NCBI GenBank assembly: GCA_963731665.1
Contig: CAVSWP010000011.1
Location: forward strand, 682,001 to 746,000
Length of the DNA stretch: 64,000 bases
Reading direction: 5' to 3'
Source: Chersky-840 sp035604715
GTDB taxonomy: Bacteria; Actinomycetota; Acidimicrobiia; Acidimicrobiales; UBA8190
Shown: positions 16,756 through 26,140 of the stretch, piece after piece
Position numbering within the stretch: position 1 is the first letter of the stretch
How the letters are laid out: each line of letters starts with the position of its first letter
Position numbers and translations under genes: made by a program
Notes under the pieces: generated by a model
The model's database searches: none
Told to the model about the DNA's origin: nothing
Seen by the model: only the letters and a program-made list of their open reading frames with translations

Positions 16756-18293
16756 GGGCGCAGCGTACCCAGACCCCGGCGCGCCCACCACGACGTGGCG
16801 GGCCCGTCGAGGCCGGACAGGGCCCGGGCGCGCAAGGTGGCGTCGTCCTGCCAGGAGCGCAGCCGCAGGCGGATGGGCGGGAGGTGTCCCGACACCACCA
16901 CGGCGTCTCCCGGCGCCACCCGCCGCAGCGCGTCGGCCGGCGCCAGGCGCCGGTTGGCCGGCGAGTCGGTACGCGAGGTGGAGCCCGAACCGTCCACCGT
17001 GGTCGCCTGCGACCGCATCTCGGTCTCGCCGATCAGCGCGCTGACGTGGTCGAGGGTGCCCGGATCGGCGATCCCCGACAGGAAGACCTTGACGCGGTGG
17101 TTGTTCACCACACTGCCCGCCCGGGCGCCGTAGCGGGCCTGGACCTGGGCGAGGTCCTGCCACACGGTGACGAGCTGCACTCCGTGTCCGGCGGCCGTCG
17201 ACGCCAGCACGTCGAGCTCCGCCAGGGGCGCCACGTTGGCCGCTTCGTCGAGCACCACCAGCAGCGGTGGGTCGAGGGGTTCGCCCTCACGCCCGGCGCG
17301 CTGGTAGGCGGCCTCGACCACCTGGTGCACGAGGGTGGCGAACAATGGCCGGAGGCGGCGTTGGTCGTGGGCGGGGGCGCACAGGTACAAGGTGTCGTTC
17401 CCGCCCACCAACCGCAGTGGGTCGATGCGGTTCCCGGGACCGGCTCGCCGGCCACCGCACTCGCTGGCCGCCACCTGGGGATCGGCGAAGACCTCCACCA
17501 CGGTTTCGGCGGTGGTGTACACGGCGCTGCGTTGCCGGTCGTCACGGCCCCAGGCGGCCTGCATCGCCTGCAGCGCAAGTTGCGCGCCGGGGTCGCCCAG
17601 CGCATGGACGACCTCGTCGACCTCCTGGGTGTCCACCCACCGGACCACGTCGGACATGGTCCGGTCCGATGTCGCCGCCGCCAGGAGCAAGGGCGCCAAC
17701 AGCTTGGCGGCCGTGGCGTACCAGAAGTCGCCGTCAGACAGCGCGCCGGGCGATGACCGGGCCACCTCGGTCAGAGACTGCGCCGTGCGGCGCGCCCCCT
17801 GCCAGCTCCCCGAGGCCTGTAGCGGCGACCACGACGCCGACTCCAGGCCCGTCGACTCGGTGGGGTCGTAGACCCACACCGCTCCCTGGCTCGCCCGCCA
17901 CCGCAGGGTGTGGCGAGCGAGATCCGACTTGACCGACGCGGCCACCACGGGACCTTGCCACTCGAGGATGGCGGGAACGGCGAAGCCGCTCGTCTTGCGA
18001 CTCTGCGTGGGCCCCACCACCAGCACCGAATGGCCGCGCTCGGCGGCGAGCAGCCGGCCCTGGGCGGTCCCGAGCGTCAACCGGCCCCGACGGGATGCCC
18101 CCACCACGAGGTGGCGGATGTCGCGCCGCCCGGCCCAGCGGGCGCTCTCGACCCCCCTGGTGCGGCGCGGTCTTCTCAGGCCCGCCCGCCCGACGTGGCG
18201 GTCGCCCCCGGGGTGGCGCACCATGGGCGCGTGGTACAGGCGCCATCCGGCGAAGGCCCCGGCGGCGGCGATCACCTGCACGAGCCCGTTCAC
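16752..18293 (-). CDS. TraG/VirD4-type coupling ATPase
   Basis: 513-residue protein starting at GTG 18293, which overlaps the stop of the VirB4-like gene (GTGA). A short N-terminal hydrophobic stretch (residues 4-16) is followed by the Walker A motif GPTQSRKTS near residues 94-102. The Walker B segment is LLVVLDEAANVAPL and the sensor motif is VTVWQDLAQVQARYG. This is the VirD4/TraG/TraD family that brings substrates to a type IV secretion channel. The Walker A has the RKT/S form seen in actinobacterial conjugation-like clusters. No relaxase gene is present nearby. Confidence 0.88.
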   Translation of the reverse strand: MNGLVQVIAAAGAFAGWRLYHAPMVRHPGGDRHVGRAGLRRPRRTRGVESARWAGRRDIRHLVVGASRRGRLTLGTAQGRLLAAERGHSVLVVGPTQSRKTSGFAVPAILEWQGPVVAASVKSDLARHTLRWRASQGAVWVYDPTESTGLESASWSPLQASGSWQGARRTAQSLTEVARSSPGALSDGDFWYATAAKLLAPLLLAAATSDRTMSDVVRWVDTQEVDEVVHALGDPGAQLALQAMQAAWGRDDRQRSAVYTTAETVVEVFADPQVAASECGGRRAGPGNRIDPLRLVGGNDTLYLCAPAHDQRRLRPLFATLVHQVVEAAYQRAGREGEPLDPPLLVVLDEAANVAPLAELDVLASTAAGHGVQLVTVWQDLAQVQARYGARAGSVVNNHRVKVFLSGIADPGTLDHVSALIGETEMRSQATTVDGSGSTSRTDSPANRRLAPADALRRVAPGDAVVVSGHLPPIRLRLRSWQDDATLRARALSGLDGPATSWWARRGLGTLRP

Positions 18294-19576
18294 GGGCCGC
18301 TCCGGGTGGCGAGCGGCGCGACCTGCTCGCCCCGCCCGTCCATGCGGGCGTCGGTGTCGACGATGACCCGTTCGAGCGGCGACAGGCGGTGTTGGACCAG
18401 GAACGAGCGCGCCCCGACCTTCCACAAGGCCACGCCGCGGCGCAGGTGCGGGACGAGCTCCGCCTCGGTGCTCGACAGGCCGAGAAGCGGCGCGGCCCGT
18501 TCGACTTCACCGTGCGGTTGCGCGTACACCACGCGCGTCTCGGAGTCCGCCAACAAACCCCGCGCCAGCCCGACCTGTTCGGACCCGCTGACACCGGTCG
18601 TCTCGAGGTCCGACAGCCGGTGGAGCACGGCGACGTTCGACACCCCCCGGGCGCGTGACAGCTTCCACGACGACTGGAGCCAACGCGCCACGCCGACGTT
18701 GGCGAGGATGGCCCAGGCTTCGTCCACGACCACCACCACGCCACCACCGGCCGCGTCGGGGCCGGCCGTGAGCCCGGCTTGGAGCCAGGCCGTGGCACAG
18801 GTCATGAGAATGCCCAGGGCGGCGGAGTGGTAGACCGCCGACAGGTCGAGCACGACCAGCGGGGCGTCGAGCCGCAGGCCCGGTGACGTGGGTCCGTCGA
18901 ACATGCCCCGCAGGTCACCGGCCACGAGTCGACGGAGCTCCAAGGCCACGTTGCGCCCGTCGGCGGCCAGCCCCGCCACGTCGGTGCCCACCGCCCGAGC
19001 GGCGTGCGCTCGGGGCCGGAGCAGGGCGTCGACGACCGAGGGCAGCGTGGGTGGCGATGACTCGGCGCCCACGGCCAGCTCGAGGGCGCTGCGCTCGGTG
19101 GGCAGAAGCGTTCGCCCCAGGCTGGCGGCGCACAGCGAGGCGAGCAACTCGCAGCGTTGCCGGTGGACGTCCTCGTCACTGTGCGAACCCGTTCCCCCCG
19201 GTATGGCGTCGAGCGGGTTCAGCCGGACCGAGCCACCAGGGCGCAGCGCCACCGGCTCCACTCCCCAGGCGCGCGCCAACGGGCCGTACTCACCTTTGGG
19301 GTCCACCACCCAGGCCCGGCGCCCGAACACCGCCAGCCGCCACAGGTAGGTCTTCACGAAGGCGCTCTTGCCCCGGCCGATCTGTCCGATCACCACCATG
19401 TTGGGGTTGGTGAGCTGGCCCCGCCGGTAGAGCTCGAAGGGGTCGAAGCGGAATACCGAGCCCAAGAGGTCGCGACCGACGAGCACGCCACTTCCCATGC
19501 CCAGCCCGGGCTCCGACACGAAGGGGTACAGCGCCCCCAGGTGACGGGTGGTGGCCTCGTGCGCGGGGGTCCCCAT
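18290..19576 (-). CDS. VirB4/TraE-type secretion ATPase
   Basis: About 428 residues from ATG 19576, chosen because it follows the upstream stop by 14 bases with GGGGTGG just before it. Walker A is GQIGRGKSAF near residues 64-73, Walker B is VVVVVDEAWAIL. VVDPKGEYGPLARAWG and SWKLSRARGVSNVAVLHRLS are typical of the C-terminal motor domain of VirB4-like proteins in Gram-positive conjugation. The long N-terminal domain of VirB4 is absent here; the SCO6880-type protein encoded upstream probably supplies that function, as in Streptomyces clusters. Confidence 0.86.
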   Translation of the reverse strand: MGTPAHEATTRHLGALYPFVSEPGLGMGSGVLVGRDLLGSVFRFDPFELYRRGQLTNPNMVVIGQIGRGKSAFVKTYLWRLAVFGRRAWVVDPKGEYGPLARAWGVEPVALRPGGSVRLNPLDAIPGGTGSHSDEDVHRQRCELLASLCAASLGRTLLPTERSALELAVGAESSPPTLPSVVDALLRPRAHAARAVGTDVAGLAADGRNVALELRRLVAGDLRGMFDGPTSPGLRLDAPLVVLDLSAVYHSAALGILMTCATAWLQAGLTAGPDAAGGGVVVVVDEAWAILANVGVARWLQSSWKLSRARGVSNVAVLHRLSDLETTGVSGSEQVGLARGLLADSETRVVYAQPHGEVERAAPLLGLSSTEAELVPHLRRGVALWKVGARSFLVQHRLSPLERVIVDTDARMDGRGEQVAPLATRSGP

Positions 19577-19590
19577 GATCCACCCCGAGC

Positions 19591-20985
19591 TCAGGAAAGC
19601 CCGCGGCCCAGCGGAAGGGTGCACATGAACGCGTTGACCTGGTCCCCGTAGCACCGTCGCAGCTCGAGCCCGGCCCGGCCCGCCGCCTGCTCGACGCGCC
19701 CGCAGTCCTCCTCGAGGGCCTCGGGGTCAGCCGCACTGACGGTCACGTATCCCGAGAAGCGGTAGTGCGCGTGGCCGTCGGCCAGTTCGACCTCGCGCCG
19801 GGCGAGGATCTCCTCTTCGCGCCGACGGCGGGCGGTGCCCAGGAAGCCCCCACGGCGGCGAAGCTCGGCGTCGGCGATGTCGGCCGTGCGCGCCTGCTCC
19901 ACCTTGCGCGAGGCCTCGACCGGCCCGACGGGCTCCATCACCACCGACATGGTGCGGCGAACATCGGACGACAACAGCACGGGGCCCAGGAAATCGGGGC
20001 CCACGTCGGTGCGCGGCCACTCCGACACCCAGTACGTGGCGTGCCAGGTGGCGTCGGCTCGCAGGCAGCTCCATTGCGGCGCCACCCCCATGGGCCACGG
20101 CCACGTCGTGCCGATAGGAACGGCCCCGGTGTCGTAGGAGCCCCGGACCACGGTGGCCAGCGCCGCCGGCCACAGCACCGCACCCACTTCGATGTTGACA
20201 TCGGTCAAGCGCCGGCGCAGTGCGGCGATGTCACGCAGCAGCACCGCGCACGCCCCGCTCTCGCCTCCACCCCCGGCCTTCACCGCCCGCGCCGCCCGAC
20301 CGGCGTGGATGGTCACCGCCAGGAGCACCTCGTGGCGCGGTGCGCCGTGCGCCTCGGCCGCCACCAGCGCGTCGTACGACGCGACGGGACCGTCGGCACC
20401 GGAGCGAACGGGGCCCGGCGCGGCGTCGACGCCCACGACGCGCTCCACCCACTGCAGACGGTGGACCGCCGACCCCTCGCGGGCCAACGAGGCGAGGACG
20501 CCCGACCACGCGCTCACGCGGCGCACCTTGTCGTCCTCGCCGAGGAGCACGAATCCCGGGTCCGACGCCCCGAGCACCGCCGTGAACGTCCGCTGCGAGC
20601 GATCGTGCAGGACCCCGACACCACCGGTGCCCGGCCCCGACCCCGGCGACGCGGCATCCACCTCGATGAGACGGATGTCGGCAAACGGGTTGGTCCGCCG
20701 ACGGGCCCGGCGACCGAGGGCGGCCCCGTGGCGCAGGGCGTCGGGTGCCCACTGCTCCGCCGTCCTCCCCGCGATGGGCCACGTCGCCACCCCCACCCCG
20801 ACCGCCACCGCGGCCAAGGCGATGATCACGTCTGCCGGTGACGCCGAGGCCCGCAACACCCCCACGCCCACCACCAGCGCCGTCGCCACCGCCCCGATCT
20901 GGCCTCCCCGCCACCCGGCCACGAGGCCGCGCCGCTCGAGCGGCCCGAACCGGTAGCGCGTCGGGGTGGCGTCACTCGCCGGCAC
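19591..20985 (-). CDS. SCO6880 family conjugation/secretion-associated membrane protein
   Basis: 464-residue protein starting at GTG 20985, inside the end of the upstream gene (14-base overlap). YRFGPLERRGLVAGWRGGQ precedes two membrane helices (ALVVGVGVLRA and VIIALAAVAVGVGVATWPI). A long soluble part follows, with ATWHATYWVSEWPRTDVGPD and a basic RRRREEEILARREVELADG helix near the end. This is the actinobacterial SCO6880 family, always found next to VirB4-like ATPases and thought to be a membrane-anchored partner of the secretion channel. Its biochemical role is not established. Confidence 0.85.
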   Translation of the reverse strand: MPASDATPTRYRFGPLERRGLVAGWRGGQIGAVATALVVGVGVLRASASPADVIIALAAVAVGVGVATWPIAGRTAEQWAPDALRHGAALGRRARRRTNPFADIRLIEVDAASPGSGPGTGGVGVLHDRSQRTFTAVLGASDPGFVLLGEDDKVRRVSAWSGVLASLAREGSAVHRLQWVERVVGVDAAPGPVRSGADGPVASYDALVAAEAHGAPRHEVLLAVTIHAGRAARAVKAGGGGESGACAVLLRDIAALRRRLTDVNIEVGAVLWPAALATVVRGSYDTGAVPIGTTWPWPMGVAPQWSCLRADATWHATYWVSEWPRTDVGPDFLGPVLLSSDVRRTMSVVMEPVGPVEASRKVEQARTADIADAELRRRGGFLGTARRRREEEILARREVELADGHAHYRFSGYVTVSAADPEALEEDCGRVEQAAGRAGLELRRCYGDQVNAFMCTLPLGRGLS

Positions 20986-22301
20986 GGTCGCTCTCCGGCG
21001 CGGCGTCACGCACCGTGTTGTCGGGTGACGGCGACGGCGGGGCGACCTCGGGGCGTCGGGCGGCACCGTCGTCCCCGGCGTGCACGGCGTCCCCAGCATG
21101 TACAGCGGCCTCGGCGTTGGCCACGCCCGGTGCACCGGTCGCACCGGCGGCCTTCGTCGCGCCCGCACCGGCACCGGCCGCCACGGTGAACTCGGGAGCG
21201 ACCACGGTGCCGGCGATCATGGGGATCTTCGACGTGTCGGGGCCCGTTCCCACCGAACGCACGGCGCCGGCGTCCCCGCCGCCGGGTTCGACGTCCCCTT
21301 GGCCCCGCATGTGGTCGAGGGCCAGGTTCCCGGCCGTCCGCACCGGGGCGCGCGCCGCGCCCTGCAGGCGGTGACGGGTCGACTCCAGATGGGCGGTGGC
21401 CCCCGCCTCCACCGCCGGCACCAACCGCAGCAAGGTGAACGGCGCCAGGGTGGCGACGACGAGGAGCGCGATCCCCGTCACCACCGCCCCGAACCCCCCG
21501 CCGTCGCCGCTCCCCGACAGCCCCAGCCCACCGGCGATGGCGCCGGCGGCCAGCGAGAGCACGGCGGCGATGACGAACTTCGACAGGACGAGGGCGACCA
21601 GCGTGTCGACCAGGCGCCGGCACCAGTGCGACACCGAGGGCCACACGAGCGACGCCAACGACAGCGGGAGGAAGAACGCGGCGACGGTGACGGCGGCGGC
21701 CCGCACCACCAGCTCCAACCACAGCACCAGGGCGGCCACCGCCACCAGGAGGGCACCGACGAAGACGACGAAGCCCGGCACACCGGGCCCCGCGGCCAGG
21801 GCGGCGGGCCCGAGGAAGGTGGTCACCCCGGAGAACAGGTTGGTGGTGTCGACACCGGCGCTGGCCAGGACCCGGGCCGACAGGGCGTCGGTGACCGCCA
21901 GGGCCAGGCGGACCAGCGTCACGGCCACCCCGGTGAGCAGCAGGGACAGGGGGAGATGGACGAAGAACGTGCGCAGCAGGGTCGAGATGCTCTGGCGGTA
22001 GACCGCCTGGATGGCGGCGCAGCACGACATGGGAAGCACCACCGCCGCCGCCAGGCTGGCCATGAGCGCTTCGTGGGCCGTGAACCATTGCGCGCTCGAG
22101 GTCGATCGACGTGGTGGCCGACATGGCCCTGCCGACCTCGGCCATCAACCACACCGCGCCCGACGCCACCCACTGAACGGCCTCGGAGAACACCGCGCCC
22201 ACCCCGGCACCGGCCACGCTGCCGGCCGCGCCCGACACGGTGTTGCACGCCGTGCCGATCACGGGGAGCGATCCGGGGCACAGGGGGAATGCTTCGAGCA
22301 C
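20972..22301 (-). pseudogene. polytopic VirB6/TrbL-like channel protein (SCO6881-like), frameshifted
   Basis: N-terminal part from GTG 22301 reads VLEAFPLCPGSLPVIGTACN through SATTSIDLERA. The frame then changes near 22089-22096 and continues AQWFTAHEALMASLAAAVVL to the stop at 20972. Combined length is about 440 residues, with six or more membrane helices and an Ala/Gly/Pro-rich cytosolic tail. The layout fits the VirB6/TrbL-like core of type IV secretion. The shift lies in a CGCGC run, so a single missing or extra base is likely. The stretch IDLERAQW restored by the shift supports one original gene. It overlaps SCO6880 at its 3' end and begins 2 bases after the small upstream gene. Confidence 0.8.
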
Positions 22302-22303
22302 GG

Positions 22304-22609
22304 TCAGTGCACCCCCTGCCCGGCGTGGAAGAAGAAGTTCACTATCGCCGGGGCGGCTCCGATCAGCAGGGCGGCCAGGGCGGAGACGAGCACGGTCCGG
22401 CGGCCGTTGAACGACTGCTGATAGTTCTGGGCGTGGGCGCCCAGGGCCCACGCGGCGGCACCGATCACGAGCCCCACCAGCGCCAGGATCAGGGCCCACC
22501 CCCCAAGCCCGTTGGTGAGCTGCTGGAGCACGGCTCCACCGGGGAGGTTGCTGGGGTCGGGGTTGAGCGTCACCGTCGCCACCACCGCATGCATCGCCCC
22601 TAGCACCAC
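22304..22609 (-). CDS. DUF6112-like small two-helix membrane protein (VirB2/TrbC-like)
   Basis: 101-residue protein starting at GTG 22609 with GAGGAG about 6 bases upstream. A short N-terminal part is followed by two membrane helices (WALILALVGLVIGAAAWALG and TVLVSALAALLIGAAPAIVNF) joined by a small loop, GAHAQNYQQSFNGRR. This is the size and topology of VirB2/TrbC pilin-like proteins and of the DUF6112 family that opens SCO6880-type clusters. It is the first gene of the six-gene operon and ends 2 bases before the next start. Confidence 0.72.
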   Translation of the reverse strand: MVLGAMHAVVATVTLNPDPSNLPGGAVLQQLTNGLGGWALILALVGLVIGAAAWALGAHAQNYQQSFNGRRTVLVSALAALLIGAAPAIVNFFFHAGQGVH

Positions 22610-22824
22610 GACCGTCTCCTCTTTCCTCGTGGCGTGTCCTCGTCGCGCCCGCCGGCAGCGGCGTCGGATCCCGCCCGGCGTCGTGTCTCGAAAGGGTACG
22701 GGCGGCCATCGACCCGATCAAGGCTTTTCATGTCTTTTTATATCTTTTCCTCCCGAGGGCGCGACGGCCCCGCCGGGGAGCCCGGAGACGGCCCGGCCGT
22801 GTCCGGGCCTGTCATGCTTGTGCC
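22610..22824. promoter_or_regulatory. divergent intergenic region between secretion-like operon and senX3
   Basis: 215 bases separating two divergent operons. The only AT-rich stretch of the neighbourhood is at 22720-22745 (TTTTCATGTC, TTTTTATATC), where promoter elements for both directions could sit. No convincing -35/-10 pair or inverted repeat could be fixed by eye. Confidence 0.35.
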
Positions 22825-24093
22825 GTGGTCGGCGCCAGCACCGTGTCTTCGAATGTGGCCGTCGTCGGCTTCATCGCACTGGGCGCAGTGGCGATCATCG
22901 GCGTGGTGGTGGCCACCATCCTCGGACGCCGTTCGGGACGGCGTTCCCTCGAGCAGCGCCTGTCGGCACTGGCATCCCGGCTGGGCGTGGACGCGCCGGC
23001 CGAAGACCGCGGCATGGGGATCGAGCCGGCGCTGCACCACCTCGAGCTCGTCACCGACCGTGCCGCCGAAGCGGTGGCCGAGTCCTCAGCCGACGCCATC
23101 CGGTTGCGGCGCGCCCTGGACACGCTTCCCCAAGGCGTCATCGTGTGCGACGAGAACGGCACGGTCGTGTTCCGCAATGCGCGCGCCGTGGGGCTGATGG
23201 GAGGACGCCACGGCGACGCCCTGGCCGCCCAGGCCGTGGTCGACCTGCTGGCGGACGCCTGGAAGCAGGGCTCGGCCTTCAAGAGCCTCGACCTCTACGG
23301 TCCGCCCCGTCGGACCCTGGCAGTCTCCACGCAGCTCATCGACGACGGCCGGCGCACCCTGGGGGTGATCGCCGCCATCGACGACGTGTCCGAGCGACGG
23401 CGCCTCGAGGAGATCCGACGCGACTTCGTGGCCAACGTGAGCCACGAGCTGAAGACCCCCATGGGTGCCATCGGACTGTTGGCCGAGACGCTCTCGGCGG
23501 AGACCGATCCCATCGTGGCCCAGCGCCTCGCCAGCCGCATCCACACCGAAGCCTTCCGGATCAGCCGGATCATCGACGACCTCCTCGACCTGTCGCGGAT
23601 CGAGGCCGAGGAGGCTCCCCCGCGCGAGCCTGTCCTCGTGAACCTCATCATGGCCGAGGCCGTCGAGCGCATGCGCGCCGCCGCCGACCAGCGCGACGTC
23701 AAGATCGAGCTCGAGGAGCCCACACCGCCGGTGACGGTGCTCGGCGACAGGCGCCAGCTCGTCTCGGCGCTGTACAACCTGTTGGAGAATTCCGTGAAGT
23801 TCTCCTACGACGGGAGCTCGGTCCGCTTCGCCGGCCGGGTGGCCGACGGGCAGGTCCGGCTGGATGTCGAGGACCACGGCGTGGGCATCCCGGCCCGCGA
23901 CCTCGACCGCATCTTCGAGCGCTTCTACCGGGTCGACCAAGGCCGGAGCCGCAACAGCGGAGGCACGGGCCTGGGGTTGTCCATCGTCCGTCATGTGGCC
24001 GCCAACCACCAGGGGCACGTCGAGGTCGATTCGCGCGAGGGTGAGGGCTCGACGTTCCGGCTCATCCTCCCGACACATTCAGAGGTCGTCTAA
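22825..24093 (+). CDS. senX3: SenX3-type sensor histidine kinase
   Basis: 422-residue kinase starting at GTG 22825. One N-terminal membrane helix (residues about 8-32) leads into a linker and a PAS-like domain (LDTLPQGVIVCDENGTVVFR). The phospho-acceptor His207 is in FVANVSHELKTPMG. The ATPase domain shows the N box LYNLLENSVKF, G1 VEDHGVGIP, the F box and G2 GGTGLGLSIV. This is the layout of SenX3 of mycobacteria, which senses phosphate limitation with the Pst/PhoU system. No pst genes are in the window. The response regulator follows after 3 bases. Confidence 0.9.
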   Translation: MVGASTVSSNVAVVGFIALGAVAIIGVVVATILGRRSGRRSLEQRLSALASRLGVDAPAEDRGMGIEPALHHLELVTDRAAEAVAESSADAIRLRRALDTLPQGVIVCDENGTVVFRNARAVGLMGGRHGDALAAQAVVDLLADAWKQGSAFKSLDLYGPPRRTLAVSTQLIDDGRRTLGVIAAIDDVSERRRLEEIRRDFVANVSHELKTPMGAIGLLAETLSAETDPIVAQRLASRIHTEAFRISRIIDDLLDLSRIEAEEAPPREPVLVNLIMAEAVERMRAAADQRDVKIELEEPTPPVTVLGDRRQLVSALYNLLENSVKFSYDGSSVRFAGRVADGQVRLDVEDHGVGIPARDLDRIFERFYRVDQGRSRNSGGTGLGLSIVRHVAANHQGHVEVDSREGEGSTFRLILPTHSEVV

Positions 24094-24096
24094 ACC

Positions 24097-24930
24097 GTGG
24101 GCAGCGCCGCAGGCACCCATTCCACCCATACGCCGCGCGCCTCGCAGCGCGCCGGACGGGGCGAGCGCTCGGGAGAGGCGTCGGACCGGGGACGCGACAG
24201 CGCCCGGCCCGTCACCGTCCTGGTGGCCGAGGACGAGGAGTCGTTCGTCGACGCCCTGGTGATCGGCCTCGGGCGCGAGGGCTTCGACGTCTCGGTGGCC
24301 CGGGACGGGCCCGAGGCCCTCCAGCTGTTCGACTCCATTGACCCCGACCTCGTGCTGCTCGACATCATGCTGCCCAAGATGTCCGGCGTCGACGTGTGCC
24401 GCGCCATCCGTGCCCGGTCGCGCGTCCCCATCATCATGGTCACGGCCAAGGGCACCGAGATCGACACCGTCGTCGGCCTCGAAGTCGGTGCCGACGACTA
24501 CGTGACCAAGCCCTACCGGTTGCGGGAGCTGGTCGCCCGCATGCGGGCCGTGCTGCGGCGCTCGCCGCTCGGGATGCCCGGCACCCCCATCGCCGAAGAG
24601 GAGCCCGTCGACAAGGGCACGGTCCTCGAAGTCGGTGACATCCGGGTCGACCCCGACCGCCACCGGGTGTTCGTCCGGGGCCAGGAGGTCCACCTGCGGC
24701 GCAAGGAGTTCGAACTGCTCGTGCTCCTCGTCGAGAACGCCGGACGAGTCCTCACCCGCGACACGCTCATCGACCGGGTGTGGGGCACCGACTACGTCGG
24801 CGACACCAAGACCCTCGACGTCCACATCAAGCGGCTGCGGACGCACGTCGAGGCCGACCCTTCGGCGCCCAGCATCATCACCACGGTGCGCGGGGTGGGG
24901 TACCGGTTCGAGATCCCCGCCGACGGGTGA
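24097..24930 (+). CDS. regX3: RegX3-type OmpR-family response regulator
   Basis: 277-residue regulator. The receiver domain begins VTVLVAEDEESFVDAL, the phospho-acceptor is Asp89 in VLLDIMLPKMSG, and KPY holds the conserved lysine. The C-terminal winged helix has RRKEFELLVLLVENAGRVL and TLDVHIKRLRTHVE. The chosen GTG 24097 gives a Ser/Arg-rich N-terminal extension of about 38 residues not usual for RegX3. No good internal start exists, so the extension may be genuine. The TGA overlaps the GTG of the next gene (GTGA), tying an oxidoreductase into this operon. Confidence 0.9.
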   Translation: MGSAAGTHSTHTPRASQRAGRGERSGEASDRGRDSARPVTVLVAEDEESFVDALVIGLGREGFDVSVARDGPEALQLFDSIDPDLVLLDIMLPKMSGVDVCRAIRARSRVPIIMVTAKGTEIDTVVGLEVGADDYVTKPYRLRELVARMRAVLRRSPLGMPGTPIAEEEPVDKGTVLEVGDIRVDPDRHRVFVRGQEVHLRRKEFELLVLLVENAGRVLTRDTLIDRVWGTDYVGDTKTLDVHIKRLRTHVEADPSAPSIITTVRGVGYRFEIPADG

Positions 24931-26118
24931 GCCCCGAGGGCTCAGCGAGCGCCACCCCCTTCGAGCCGGCCCGACTGGGGCCCCTCACCCTCAGGAACCG
25001 GTTCATCAAGGCGGCCACCTTCGAGGGGTCTTCCCCGAAGGGCCAGGTCTCCGACGCCCTGATCGACTTCCACCGCCGCGTGGGACAGGGCGGGGCGGCC
25101 CTGACGACCGTGGCCTACCTGGCGGTGTCACCCGAAGGCCGCACCGACCGGCACTGCATCGTCGTCCACGACGACGTGCTGCCCGGACTGCGCCGCCTCA
25201 CCGACGCCGTGCACGACACCGGCGCGGCCGTGGCCGCCCAGCTCGGCCACGCCGGCCCGGTGGCCAACGCACGTTCGAACCGGTCCCCCGCACTGGCCCC
25301 GTCGCGTCACGTGAGCCCGCTCGGGACGGTGAGCCGCGCCATCACCGAGGCCGACATCGGGCGCGTGACCGAGGACTACGGGCGCGCCGCCCGCCTGGTC
25401 GTCGAGGCCGGCTTCGACAGCATCGAGGTCCACCTCGGCCACAACTACCTGCTGAGCGCGTTCTTGAGCCCCAAGCTCAACCACCGCCACGACCAGTGGG
25501 GGGGCAGCGTCGAGAACCGCGCCCTCTTCGCCCGCCAGGTCGTCCGCGCCGTGCGCGCCGCCGTGGGCGGTCGATGCGCGGTGACGGCCAAGCTCAACAT
25601 GGCCGACGGGGTCCCCGGAGGGCTGTGGCTCGAGGACAGCGTCGAGGTCGGGCGGTTGCTCGAGGCCGACGGCGCCTTGGACGCTTTGACGCTCACCGGG
25701 GGCAGTTCCCTCGCCAATCCCATGTACCTGTTCCGGGGCGAGGCGCCGCGCCAGGAGTTCGCCGCCACGCTGCCGCCCGCCGCCGCGCCTCGGCTTCCGC
25801 CTCGTCGGCCGCCGGTTCATGCCGGACTACCCCTTCGAGGAGGCGTTCTTCCTCCCCTACGCCCGGCAGTTCCGGGCCGCCCTCGACATGCCCCTGGTGC
25901 TTCTGGGTGGGATCAACGAGCTGGCCACGGTGGACCAGGCGCTGGCCGAGGGGTTCTCGTTCGTGGCCATGGCCCGAGCGTTGCTGCGCGAGCCCGACCT
26001 GGTGTCGAAGATGCGCGCCGGGACGTCGGCCTCGTCGCTGTGCATCCACTGCAACAAGTGCATGCCCACCATCTACAGCGGCACCCGCTGCGTCCTGGTC
26101 GACCGGTCCCGGCCCTGA
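24927..26118 (+). pseudogene. Old Yellow Enzyme-like NADH:flavin oxidoreductase, frameshifted
   Basis: TIM-barrel flavin reductase. The N-terminal part has RLGPLTLRNRFIKAATFEG, the active-site-like EVHLGHNYLLSAFLSPKLN and DQWGGSVENR. After a frame change between 25771 and 25793 the product resumes GFRLVGRRFMPDYPFEEAFF, then VLLGGINELATVDQALAEG. It ends with the cysteine cluster CIHCNKCMPTIYSGTRC, which matches the [4Fe-4S] ligand pattern of 2,4-dienoyl-CoA-reductase-like OYEs. The FAD/NAD-binding C-terminal domain of those enzymes is absent, so the gene encodes only the barrel (about 396 residues). The shift is in a GCC-rich run. Start GTG 24927 overlaps the regX3 stop. Confidence 0.85.
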
Positions 26119-26140
26119 CAACGGGACTACGGTCCGGGCC

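Noticed and set aside
16755..22609. A complete integrative and conjugative element
   Set aside because: Only channel and ATPase genes are present. No relaxase, integrase, replication protein or flanking direct repeats were seen, so the ends of an element cannot be claimed.
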